Shown here: piece by piece, positions 1 to 6,778 of the stretch
Position numbering within the stretch: the first letter of the stretch is position 1
How the letters are laid out: each line of letters opens with the position of its first letter
Assembly: GCA_019242385.1 (NCBI GenBank)
Contig: JAFAVO010000314.1
Location: forward strand, 1 to 12,224
Source of the DNA: Gammaproteobacteria bacterium
GTDB taxonomy: Bacteria > Pseudomonadota > Gammaproteobacteria > Steroidobacterales > Steroidobacteraceae
Reading direction: 5' to 3'
Length of the DNA: 12,224 nt
Program-made: the position numbers and the translations under genes
The notes under the pieces: model-generated
The model's database searches: none
Seen by the model: the letters and a program-made list of their open reading frames with translations, nothing else
What the model was told of the DNA's origin: nothing

Positions 1-337
1 CTGGCGTTTCAACGGCAGCTGGTCGGTGCGGCTGCACAGCTCGGGGTATCACGCGAACCACACGCATCCCCGCGGTTGGATCTCATCGGCCTGCTACATC
101 GAGCTTCCCGACTGCATGGCCGATGCGCACCGCGATCAGGGCATACTCACCTTCGGCGAGCCCGGGATCGCGACCAGCCCACCCCTGCCCGCCGAATACT
201 CGGTGAGGCCCGAGCCGGGGATGCTGGTGCTGTTCCCATCGTATTTCTGGCACGGGACGGTGCCCTTCCGCAGCTCCCAGCCGCGGCTCACGGTCGCCTT
301 CGATGCGGTGCCGGATGGGCGGGACGGACGTGCCTAG
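1..337 (+). CDS. C-terminal part of a 2OG-Fe(II) oxygenase (5' end outside window)
   Basis: The open frame enters from the left edge at base 2 and ends at TAG 335-337, so only about 111 C-terminal residues are present. They form most of a double-stranded beta-helix 2-oxoglutarate/Fe(II) dioxygenase domain. An NHTHPRGW segment supplies the first metal histidines, FWHGTVPF supplies the distal histidine, and the arginine of QPRLTVAFD would bind the 2OG carboxylate. The segments SSACYIELPD, GILTFGEPG and PGMLVLFPSYFWHG resemble the C-terminal oxygenase domain of TPR-repeat proteins of the PF13759/TIGR02466 type, as I remember that family. The expected N-terminal TPR region lies outside the window, so that architecture is an inference. 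The substrate is unknown; members are annotated only as putative oxygenases. The gene converges on the next gene with 4 bases between the two stop codons. Confidence 0.8.
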   Translation, partial: WRFNGSWSVRLHSSGYHANHTHPRGWISSACYIELPDCMADAHRDQGILTFGEPGIATSPPLPAEYSVRPEPGMLVLFPSYFWHGTVPFRSSQPRLTVAFDAVPDGRDGRA

Positions 338-341
338 GTCT

Positions 342-1022
342 TCAGCGCTTGCCGGCAGTCTCCTGATCGAGGGGGTTCGCATTGAAGGCGATGGTGATGC
401 GGGGCTCGTCGGCCTCATGCGGCTCGACGTAGTGCTCCATCCAGCAGGGGAAGAGCACGAGCAGCCCCTCGCTCGGACGCAGGTGCACGTCGGCGTGGCC
501 GTTGGGCACGCCCCCCTTCACGTACCCGTGAACTACTCCCGCGCGGGGATCGCGGAACACGAACTCGCCCGCGCCGGGCGGCACCTGCAGATAGAAGCTG
601 CCGGAAAGCAGTGAGCCCTCGTGCATGTGCAGGAAGTTGAATCCGCCGCGATCGTGGAGGTTGATCCAGGATTGCAGGTAGAAGGCCCGCTCCCCCTGAC
701 CCATCTCGCGCAGCGCGGCGCTGCAGGCCGCACGAATGGCTTCGCGCAGCTGCGCAAACTGCGCCTGCTCGAGCACCTTCATGTCCTCGCTGTTCCAGCC
801 CTGGCGCACCGTGCGGCCGGCGGGCTGCGGATGCGCCGCGCGCAGCGCCAGCACCGCCTCCACCCATCCCGGCATGAAGGGAGCGAGCGCATCCAGATGC
901 GCCTGCCAGATCCGGGTCGGAAACAGATCGTGCGACTGGAGCGTGGGCACCGTTGCGGTCGGCGCGGGCGTCGCTGGCGATTTGCCGCCGAGGTTGAAGG
1001 TGAAGCTGAACCTGCCGCTCAC
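342..1022 (-). CDS. Small 2OG-Fe(II) oxygenase (PF13759/TIGR02466-like), last gene of the glycoside cluster
   Basis: A 226-residue protein. Residues 31-45 (DLFPTRIWQAHL) match the opening of the TIGR02466 putative 2OG-Fe(II) oxygenases. H132 and H134 of FLHMHEGS are candidate metal ligands, H197 of CWMEHYVEP is the distal histidine, and R208 of PRITIAFN would bind 2-oxoglutarate. EFVFRDPR and PSEGLLVLFP are further family-like segments. Length is normal for the family and no export signal is seen, so it is probably cytoplasmic. The start is GTG. No ATG precedes the domain start, and a GAGG at 1031-1034 lies 8 bases before the GTG and overlaps the upstream gene's stop codon, which suggests translational coupling. 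It begins 10 bases after the DUF1080 gene and is the distal gene of the cluster. Its substrate is unknown. A role in hydroxylating the imported sugar, its aglycone or a peptide are all open. Confidence 0.85.
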   Translation of the reverse strand: MSGRFSFTFNLGGKSPATPAPTATVPTLQSHDLFPTRIWQAHLDALAPFMPGWVEAVLALRAAHPQPAGRTVRQGWNSEDMKVLEQAQFAQLREAIRAACSAALREMGQGERAFYLQSWINLHDRGGFNFLHMHEGSLLSGSFYLQVPPGAGEFVFRDPRAGVVHGYVKGGVPNGHADVHLRPSEGLLVLFPCWMEHYVEPHEADEPRITIAFNANPLDQETAGKR

Positions 1023-1030
1023 GGCAGGAG

Positions 1031-1034
1031 CCTC
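1031..1034 (-). promoter_or_regulatory. Ribosome binding site GAGG deciding a GTG start
   Basis: On the minus strand GAGG lies 8 bases before the GTG at 1022-1020. It shares bases with the TGA stop (1035-1033) of the DUF1080 gene. This supports the GTG as the oxygenase start and coupled translation of the two genes. Confidence 0.55.
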
Positions 1035-1716
1035 AGGGCCATTCGCGGATGCGCATCCGGCGAATCGCCAGTGTGCCCGGATGATCGCCCTGCAGCCCGA
1101 TCAGGCCGGCAGGCGCAAGACCGTAGTGGGGGTACGCCGCAAACTTGCTCGCCGCGACACGCGCCTTCCATTCGGCGCTGCCGAGATCGTATTCCACGAC
1201 CTTCCTGCCATTCAGCCAGTGCTCGACGTGGTTGCCCTTCACCACCAGACGGGACTTGTTCCAGTGGTCAAAGGGAAGCACCACGCCGGCAGGCGCGCCA
1301 TAGAGCCCGTAATTCGATCCGGCTGCGGTGAGGCGGCTCTGCCCATCCTCCGTGTTGGCATCATCGAGCAGCTGATACTCCGGCGCGCTCCAGTAAATGT
1401 GGTCGTACTCGTGCGTGCCACGGTAGAAAATACCGCTGTTGCCGGCCTTGCCGACCTTCCATTCGAGCTCCAGCTCGAAATTCCGGAAGCTGTCATTGGT
1501 CACGAGATCATCGACCTTGCCCTCCTTGGAAAGAACCCCGGCCTGCACGTGCCACCCCGCAGGCAGGCCTGGCGAGCTCCAGCCGCGCCAGGCCGGCGCG
1601 CTGTGGTCCTCGAGCAGCGCACGCCACGGTCCGGGGGCAGTGCCTTGATCCGCGCCCGCTACCCCGGTGGAGGTCCAGGCGAGTATCGCCAGCGTGATGA
1701 GTACGGTCGGTCTCAT
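1033..1716 (-). CDS. Secreted DUF1080 protein, 3-keto-disaccharide hydrolase family (PF06439)
   Basis: A 227-residue protein. Residues 1-22 form a Sec signal peptide: MRPT, then a hydrophobic stretch VLITLAILAW, then a likely AGA cleavage site before D23. The rest is a single concanavalin-like jelly roll of the DUF1080/PF06439 family. Recognisable pieces are NFELELEWKV, GNSGIFYRG, APEYQLLDD, AGSNYGLYG, HWNKSRLVVKGNHVEHWLNG and a terminal strand ending RIREWP. Family members are linked to hydrolysis of 3-keto-glycosides made by GMC-type dehydrogenases, and that enzyme lies two genes upstream. The frame stays open far upstream of the ATG, but that part reads as a shadow of the neighbouring gene. 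The ATG at 1716 gives the signal peptide and lies 11 bases after the neighbour's TAG, with a weak AGGCGG about 7 bases ahead. Predicted location is the periplasm. It has no lipobox cysteine. The exact substrate cannot be read from sequence. Confidence 0.88.
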   Translation of the reverse strand: MRPTVLITLAILAWTSTGVAGADQGTAPGPWRALLEDHSAPAWRGWSSPGLPAGWHVQAGVLSKEGKVDDLVTNDSFRNFELELEWKVGKAGNSGIFYRGTHEYDHIYWSAPEYQLLDDANTEDGQSRLTAAGSNYGLYGAPAGVVLPFDHWNKSRLVVKGNHVEHWLNGRKVVEYDLGSAEWKARVAASKFAAYPHYGLAPAGLIGLQGDHPGTLAIRRMRIREWP

Positions 1717-1727
1717 GAGTGCACCGC

Positions 1728-2363
1728 CTAGGGCAGGTTGAGCTTCCTGAGGAGCTCCCTGGGCGGCCCCTCGAACTGTGTCAGCGGAACGTTGCCGATG
1801 TAGCCAAGGTCCTTGCGGCCGACCGGGGTCGAGTAGAAGCCTGCCGCAGTCAGGTCGCGGTACAGCGCAAAAAAGCGTGCCGCCTCCCGATGTGCCGGCG
1901 CAGCGCGCGCGCGCTCGCAGATCTGATCGCAAATGGCAGTCTGCTCCCCGGGCGCGAGCCCTGCGAATCCCTTGCCCGTGCGCCGCATCGCTTCCGCATC
2001 CAGCCAGCCGAAGCCCTGAAGGACGACGGGCCGGTCGCGCTGGCAATCCGGATAGGGAGCGCTCACCCATTCATCGATGAAATCGACCACACCGACGCTG
2101 CTTGCCGCTGGAGAGTGCTCATCTGCCGGAATGATCAGATCACACAGCACTGCCGCGAGTTGCCGCTGGGATGGGCTGAGGGTGAGCGGCCACACATCCC
2201 CCGGATGATAGGTCTTCTGCAGATCGGGATCCGTGCCGTAGCCCTGGATCTCTGCCGGGGCTGCGGGCGTGGGCGGGTCCGCAGCGGCTGCGCTGCGAGT
2301 GCGCAGCCATGGCCAGGACGCACTCGCCGCCAGCACCCACTTGATGCTCGTGCGCCGGTCCAT
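1728..2363 (-). CDS. Gluconate 2-dehydrogenase subunit 3 family protein (PF13618), Tat-like leader
   Basis: A 211-residue protein, the small partner of a GMC dehydrogenase. The N-terminus DRRTSIKW with consecutive arginines at 3-4, a short hydrophobic stretch and SAAAADPP looks like a Tat signal. In FAD glucose/glucoside dehydrogenases and gluconate dehydrogenases the small subunit carries the Tat signal and takes the folded flavoprotein across the membrane with it. The mature part contains SPSQRQLAAVLCDLIIPAD, SVGVVDFIDEW and a C-terminal FYSTPVGRKDLGYIG, all typical of the family. The ATG overlaps the TGA of the GMC gene by one base (TGATG), and a strong AAGGAG lies 5 bases ahead, so start and coupling are well supported. 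Its function is inferred from family and partner; it is not expected to be catalytic itself. Confidence 0.9.
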   Translation of the reverse strand: MDRRTSIKWVLAASASWPWLRTRSAAAADPPTPAAPAEIQGYGTDPDLQKTYHPGDVWPLTLSPSQRQLAAVLCDLIIPADEHSPAASSVGVVDFIDEWVSAPYPDCQRDRPVVLQGFGWLDAEAMRRTGKGFAGLAPGEQTAICDQICERARAAPAHREAARFFALYRDLTAAGFYSTPVGRKDLGYIGNVPLTQFEGPPRELLRKLNLP

Positions 2364-4168
2364 CACAGCTCCTTGCGCCGCATGCGCTCGAGGATGTGGT
2401 CCGAAGCGCGCCAGGCAATGGCCATGATGGTGAGGGTGGGATTCTTGTCGGCGTTGGAGGCGAACACCGCACCGTCGGTTACGAACAGGTTCGGCACGTC
2501 CCAGGTCTGGCACCATTCGTTGGTCACCGAGGAGCGCCCATCGGCACCCATGATGGCGCCCCCGACCTCGTGAATGATGAAGCCGCCCGGCGCGATGGCT
2601 TTGGCGCCATCGGTCTCGGCCGTGCCCTGCACGCGCCCGCCCATGGCGTAGATGATGTCGGAGAAGGTGCGTTGCATGTGCGCCGCCTGCCGCAGCTCGT
2701 GCTCCGACCACTTCCAGTGAAAGCGCAGCACCGGAATGCCCCACTTGTCCTTCATGCCACCCGGGTCGATCTCGCAATAGGAGTTCTCGTTCGGGATCAT
2801 CTCGCCGCGGCCGTCGAAGTAGATGAAGGAGCCGTAGTAGCGGCGCACGTCCTCCTTGAACTTGACCCCGTAGCTGCCGCCAGTCAGCCACTCGAGGCTC
2901 GCCCCGGTGCCGTAGCCGGGCATGCGGCGGCCGCTGCCGAATTCGATGTGGTAGCCGCGCGCGAACCCGAGCTTGCCGGCGAGCTGCTGCTTGTAGAGCC
3001 ACCACGGCACATACATCTGGTGGCCGTCGGCAGCATCCTCATTCATGGGCGGCAGGCTCTCGAGCAGCGGCACCTGCCCGCGTACGCTGCTGCCGACGGT
3101 GTCCATGAGGTAGCGCCCGACGTTGCCGCTGGAGTTGGCGAGTCCCTGTGGAAACTGCGCGCTGCGGGAATTCAGCAGGATACGCACCGATTCACAGGCG
3201 CTCGCGGCCAGTACCACTACGCGGGCGCTCGCGTGCCGCTGCTTGCCGGTCTTGCGGTCGATGAAGTTGACACCGCTGGCGCGTCCGTCCGGTGCGAGGG
3301 TGATCTCATACACCATCGCATCGGTCGTGATATCGAGGTTGCCACTCGCCAGCGCCGGCGGCAGATGCACGGTGATCGACTGGTAGTTGGCGCGCACGGC
3401 ACAGCCGCGGTTGCACGGCGTTGCCCACAGACACGCACCGCGGCTGCGCATGGCTTCGGCAGTCAGCCGGCGCGCGCTGGCGTTGTGCGGAAACAGGCGC
3501 GCGGAATTGCGCCGGTGATCGAGCGGTCGCGTCAGCACCGCGCGGTGGCCGGGAATCAGCGGAATGCCGAGCCGCCCCGCGCGCTGCTTCACCAACAGGT
3601 CACTGACCAGCGGTGCCGGCGGTGGCAGCAGGCACCCGGGTGAGGAGTCGGGTGTGTTCTCCCGGCCCTCATTGGTGCCGTACACGCCGATCAGCAGCTC
3701 GACCTTGTCGTAGTAGGGGGCGAGATCGTGATACGCGATGGGCCAGTCGAACCCGAGGCCGTCGCGGCGGTGTGGCTTGAAATCGTACGGACCGTTGCGC
3801 AGCGAGATGCGCCCCCAGTGACTGGTGCGCCCGCCGAGCATGCGGCAGCGCCACCACCAGAAGCTGCCGGAGGGATCCTCGGTGGTGCGCACGTAGGGCT
3901 CACCGGGTACCTGCCAGCCGCCATCGACGGTAGCGTCGTAGAAGCCGAAAACCTTGTCCGGGGTCGCCACCGCTCCAAGCGGCGCCATGTCCGGAGTCTG
4001 GAACATGGGCGTCTCGCTCTCGGCGGCGTACTTGCGTCCCGCCTCGAGCATCAGGACCTTCGCGCCCTCCATGCACAGGGTGTACGCCGACTGCCCGCCG
4101 GCGGCGCCCGAGCCGACTACGATGACGTCGTAGGCGCTCTTCTGCTCCTCGGCGGTCACGAACGCCAT
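2363..4168 (-). CDS. GMC-family FAD dehydrogenase, large catalytic subunit (glucoside 3-dehydrogenase-like)
   Basis: A 601-residue flavoprotein. The N-terminal Rossmann motif DVIVVGSGAAGG (residues 14-25) and the acidic end of strand 2 (LMLEAG, 39-44) bind FAD. LGGRTSHWGR (111-120) is a flavin contact loop. The catalytic pair is probably H533 of IIHEVGG and N576 of DKNPTLT. C246, C252 and C256 form C-x5-C-x3-C. I recall the same spacing for the iron-sulfur ligands of the Burkholderia FAD glucose dehydrogenase alpha subunit. It has no signal peptide of its own, so export would depend on the Tat-like leader of the adjacent small subunit. Likely reaction: oxidation of a sugar or glycoside secondary alcohol, probably C3, passing electrons to an acceptor not encoded here. 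The frame is open upstream, but the ATG at 4168 sits just before the FAD domain and has AGGAG 5 bases ahead. Family call is firm; substrate and regiochemistry are inferred. Confidence 0.92.
   Translation of the reverse strand: MAFVTAEEQKSAYDVIVVGSGAAGGQSAYTLCMEGAKVLMLEAGRKYAAESETPMFQTPDMAPLGAVATPDKVFGFYDATVDGGWQVPGEPYVRTTEDPSGSFWWWRCRMLGGRTSHWGRISLRNGPYDFKPHRRDGLGFDWPIAYHDLAPYYDKVELLIGVYGTNEGRENTPDSSPGCLLPPPAPLVSDLLVKQRAGRLGIPLIPGHRAVLTRPLDHRRNSARLFPHNASARRLTAEAMRSRGACLWATPCNRGCAVRANYQSITVHLPPALASGNLDITTDAMVYEITLAPDGRASGVNFIDRKTGKQRHASARVVVLAASACESVRILLNSRSAQFPQGLANSSGNVGRYLMDTVGSSVRGQVPLLESLPPMNEDAADGHQMYVPWWLYKQQLAGKLGFARGYHIEFGSGRRMPGYGTGASLEWLTGGSYGVKFKEDVRRYYGSFIYFDGRGEMIPNENSYCEIDPGGMKDKWGIPVLRFHWKWSEHELRQAAHMQRTFSDIIYAMGGRVQGTAETDGAKAIAPGGFIIHEVGGAIMGADGRSSVTNEWCQTWDVPNLFVTDGAVFASNADKNPTLTIMAIAWRASDHILERMRRKEL
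2369..2374 (-). promoter_or_regulatory. Strong Shine-Dalgarno AAGGAG for the small subunit
   Basis: Minus-strand AAGGAG ends 5 bases before the ATG at 2363-2361 and lies inside the last codons of the GMC gene. It fixes the start of the small subunit inside a frame that stays open further upstream. Confidence 0.7.
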
Positions 4169-4173
4169 GCTGG

Positions 4174-4178
4174 CTCCT
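4174..4178 (-). promoter_or_regulatory. Shine-Dalgarno AGGAG deciding the GMC gene start
   Basis: Minus-strand AGGAG lies 5 bases before the ATG at 4168-4166, in the 46-base gap after the isomerase gene. It supports a 601-residue product over the longer open frame that would overlap the isomerase gene. Confidence 0.65.
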
Positions 4179-4214
4179 GCGGCCGCCGATGCTCGGTCAT
4201 GAGCGGATGTTGGG

Positions 4215-5426
4215 TCACGATCGGTAAGCCTCACGCCCGAAGCCCTGCACCGGGATGCCCTGGGCCCGCAGCACCTCGTGCTGCAGGGCATACATCGCCG
4301 CCGCGGCCTGATCGATCGCGCGCGTGAAGGCGAGCGAGCCGGCGAGTATCGGAGCCAGGCGCGCTTTGTCCTGGATGCGCGCCTGCGGATATTCGTGCTC
4401 GACCACGAGGAAGGTGTCGGCGGGCTCGAGCCGCAGCAGCTCGCGCGCGGCGAGCTGGTGGTCGAGCCAATCCACGCTGCGGTTCTGCAGGTAGGCGAGC
4501 GGATCGTGGCGTGCGGTACCGGGCAGCTCGTGCTCGGCGAACACGGTCTGCTTCTTCCAGGCATGCTGCTGCGCCGAAGGATCCGCGCGGGGCCGGTCGC
4601 CGTCCCGGTCGCCGCGCTGCATCGTCTGCCCGCCGTAGCCCCAGGCGGAGATGCCGCGAGCGTCGATGACCTGGCCCTTGACGTGAAATCCCCCGATCAG
4701 AAAGTCGTAGCCCGCGTCCTTCAGATACTGAAAGAGCGAGCGGCTGTCCTGCCCCATGAGGATCGCGTGCGAGGGGTCGTAGTGGATGCGGAACTGGTCG
4801 CCGACGCCGTGCCGCTCGCAGATACGGTGCAAGGCGATCCATGGGCCGGGCGCGTAGGCGATGTTGTTGTGCCAGCTGTCGCTCGCGTTCCAGCCAGGCA
4901 TGGGACATTGCTCGACGCGGAAGGTGAGTCCGCGCGCCTTCGCCTCCTTGAGCAGCGGTATGAACACCTCCTCGAACATGGTGAGATTGGCGTCCATCCC
5001 GAGCTGTGGGTTGCGCCCGACGAAACCGGTCACCGCATCGGTCCCGAGCAGCACCGCGGCGTCGAACACCCGCAGCATGAGCGCGTGCTTCCTGCGGCGC
5101 GCCGACTCCTCCGCTGCCAGCATGTTGTCGAAGTAGGCGAGATCGGAAAGTCCCACCCCGGTCGACTGCATGGCGCGGCGCACGCGCGCCGCGCGCGCCT
5201 CGCTGAACGGCGCTCGCAGGTCGAGGGTGTTCGCCACGGGATCGAGCAGCGCGGCGGCCGGCACGTCGCTCTCGGTCGGATGCAGCGCGGCGGACAGCTC
5301 GATGTGCGGCGCGCCGATCTGCACCGCGAACTCGAGCCACTCCTCGATGGCGAGGTCCGGGTCGGCGTCGCGCCGCGCGCGCGGGGTGAGCTCCTGCAAG
5401 GCAGCGGTGAGGATGCTGAGCTTCAT
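4215..5426 (-). CDS. Sugar phosphate isomerase/epimerase-like TIM-barrel protein (xylose isomerase-like, PF01261)
   Basis: From the ATG at 5426 the product has 403 residues. It starts directly with a first beta strand (MKLSILTAAL). Candidate divalent metal ligands fall at the ends of barrel strands in the usual order: E172 of FRVEQCP, D217 of HYDPSHA, H248 of FHVKGQ and E343 of VVEHEYP. FVGRN (135-139) and HNNIAYAPG (186-194) look like further active-site loops. At about 400 residues it is longer than the 250-300 of typical members, mainly from a charged stretch around 253-320. No export signal is seen, so it is probably cytoplasmic. Related TIM barrels act on 3-keto sugars or cleave 3-keto C-glycosides in gut and soil bacteria, which suits the neighbours. 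Upstream in-frame ATGs at 5492 (GAGGGG 12 bases ahead) and 5519 would add 22 or 31 disordered residues; the true start is not settled. Confidence 0.85.
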   Translation of the reverse strand: MKLSILTAALQELTPRARRDADPDLAIEEWLEFAVQIGAPHIELSAALHPTESDVPAAALLDPVANTLDLRAPFSEARAARVRRAMQSTGVGLSDLAYFDNMLAAEESARRRKHALMLRVFDAAVLLGTDAVTGFVGRNPQLGMDANLTMFEEVFIPLLKEAKARGLTFRVEQCPMPGWNASDSWHNNIAYAPGPWIALHRICERHGVGDQFRIHYDPSHAILMGQDSRSLFQYLKDAGYDFLIGGFHVKGQVIDARGISAWGYGGQTMQRGDRDGDRPRADPSAQQHAWKKQTVFAEHELPGTARHDPLAYLQNRSVDWLDHQLAARELLRLEPADTFLVVEHEYPQARIQDKARLAPILAGSLAFTRAIDQAAAAMYALQHEVLRAQGIPVQGFGREAYRS

Positions 5427-5522
5427 GGGCCGCGGGTGGAATGCGGCCACCGCGGTCCGGGCCGCCTGCGAGCTCCCCTGCTCTTTGCTCATGCCGTGCT
5501 CGGTCCCCTCGATCCGCATCGC

Positions 5523-6776
5523 TCAGGCGCGGCCGCCCGTGGCGGCGGCGCCGACATGATACGCGACCTTCTCGTTGCGGAAAGTGAGCGCGAAGAACAC
5601 GAACACCAGCGCCGCGAAACCGGCGGGGTAGAGCCAGATCGAGCGCCAGTCATGGCCCGCGCCGGAGGCGTAGAGATCATCGATGAGGCCTGCCGCCGAG
5701 AACCCGAGCAGCATGCCGAGCCCGTAGGTGGCAAGGGTGATCAGCCCCTGCGCCGCCGCCTTGTGCGTCGCGCCTGCCTTGGAGTCGGTGTAGATCTGAC
5801 CGGAGACGAAGAAGAAGTCGTAGCAGACCCCGTGCAGCGCGATGCCGAGGAGCAGCATGAAGGCGAGCTCGTGCGCGTTGCCGAAGGCAAACAGCACGTA
5901 GCGGCAGGCCCAGGCGAGCATGCCGATCAGCAGCGTGGTCTTCATGCCGAAGGTGCGCAGGAACAGCGGTATCGCCAGCATGAACAGCACCTCGGACATC
6001 TGCCCGATGGTCTGCTTGCCGGTGGCATTCGCGACCTGGATCTCGGTGAGGAACTGATTGGCGTTCTGGTAGTAGAAGGCGAGCGGGATGCAGATGAGGA
6101 TCGAGGCGGCGAAGAACACCGCGAAGTTTGCTTGCCGCAGCAGCCGCAGGGCATCGAGCCCGAGCACTTCCTGGAGCCGCAGCCGCTCGCCCTGGCGCGG
6201 CTGCGGGGGTGTGCGCGGCAAGGTGAAGCTGTAGAGCCCGAGCGCGCAGGAGGCGAGCGAGCACATCAGGAAGGTTTTTCTCAGCAGGCCCGCGCGCATG
6301 GCGCCCGGGGAATCCCAGGCGAACAGGTAGCTGATCACCAGCCCGGCGACGATCCAGCCGATCGTGCCCCAGACGCGCAGCCCGGAGAAGTGGCGCGCCG
6401 GCTCCGCCATCTGCCGGAAGGCGATGGCGTTCACGAGCGCGAGCGTCGGCATGTACAGGATCATGTAGGTGAGCACGTACGGATAGAACGCGCCGAACTC
6501 GCGCGCCTCGTACAGCGCGTAAAGCAGCAGCCCGCCGGCGATGTGCAGCACCCCGAGCAGCCGCTCGGCGTTGACGTAGCGATCGGCGATCAGACCGACG
6601 ATGAAGGGGGCGATGATCGCGCCCCAGGACTGGGTCGAGTAGGCAAGCGCGGTCTGGGCGCCGCTCGCGTGCAGGTTCGCCGCCAGGTAGCTGCCGAGGG
6701 TGACGAACCATCCTCCCCAGATGAAGAACTGGAGGAACATCATCACGCACAGCCGTAGCCGAACGGTCCGACTCAT
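5523..6776 (-). CDS. MFS permease, nucleoside:H+ symporter family (PF03825)
   Basis: A 417-residue, very hydrophobic protein with about 12 membrane segments. MMFLQFFIWGGWFVTLGSYL (positions 12-31), the conserved turn VGLIADRY, YMPTLALVNAIAF and RVWGTIGWI are close to the corresponding segments of NupG/XapB-type nucleoside proton symporters as I remember them. It is an inner-membrane symporter. In sugar-oxidation clusters of this type the family is often found beside Gfo/Idh and GMC genes, so the cargo here may be a keto-sugar or glycoside instead of a nucleoside; that is an inference. The ATG at 6776 lies 2 bases after the TAA of the Gfo/Idh gene. A GTG six codons upstream would overlap that gene and is less likely. 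No clear ribosome site is visible, which suggests translational coupling. The stop is followed by the isomerase gene. Confidence 0.87.
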   Translation of the reverse strand: MSRTVRLRLCVMMFLQFFIWGGWFVTLGSYLAANLHASGAQTALAYSTQSWGAIIAPFIVGLIADRYVNAERLLGVLHIAGGLLLYALYEAREFGAFYPYVLTYMILYMPTLALVNAIAFRQMAEPARHFSGLRVWGTIGWIVAGLVISYLFAWDSPGAMRAGLLRKTFLMCSLASCALGLYSFTLPRTPPQPRQGERLRLQEVLGLDALRLLRQANFAVFFAASILICIPLAFYYQNANQFLTEIQVANATGKQTIGQMSEVLFMLAIPLFLRTFGMKTTLLIGMLAWACRYVLFAFGNAHELAFMLLLGIALHGVCYDFFFVSGQIYTDSKAGATHKAAAQGLITLATYGLGMLLGFSAAGLIDDLYASGAGHDWRSIWLYPAGFAALVFVFFALTFRNEKVAYHVGAAATGGRA

Positions 6777-6778
6777 CT

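Noticed and set aside
1717..2070. Upstream extension of the DUF1080 frame by 118 codons
   Set aside because: It lies out of frame inside the small-subunit gene and would bury the signal peptide that begins at the ATG at 1716.
2364..3005. Upstream extension of the small-subunit frame
   Set aside because: The added residues are an out-of-frame reading of the GMC gene; the ATG at 2363 has a strong AAGGAG and starts a Tat-like leader.
4169..4564. N-terminal extension of the GMC frame by 132 codons
   Set aside because: The extension overlaps the isomerase gene out of frame, has low-complexity Ser/Arg/Pro sequence, and the ATG at 4168 has its own AGGAG and starts just before the FAD motif.
5160..5215. 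Run of alternating GC-rich bases as a repeat
   Set aside because: It is ordinary Arg/Ala-rich coding sequence (alanine and arginine codons of the isomerase), with no repeat unit.
4278..6758. Very long open frame on the plus strand (826 codons) opposite the isomerase and MFS genes
   Set aside because: It is an antisense shadow in GC-rich coding DNA: its product is rich in Arg, Glu, Gly and His with no recognisable domain, while both minus-strand genes have clear family motifs.
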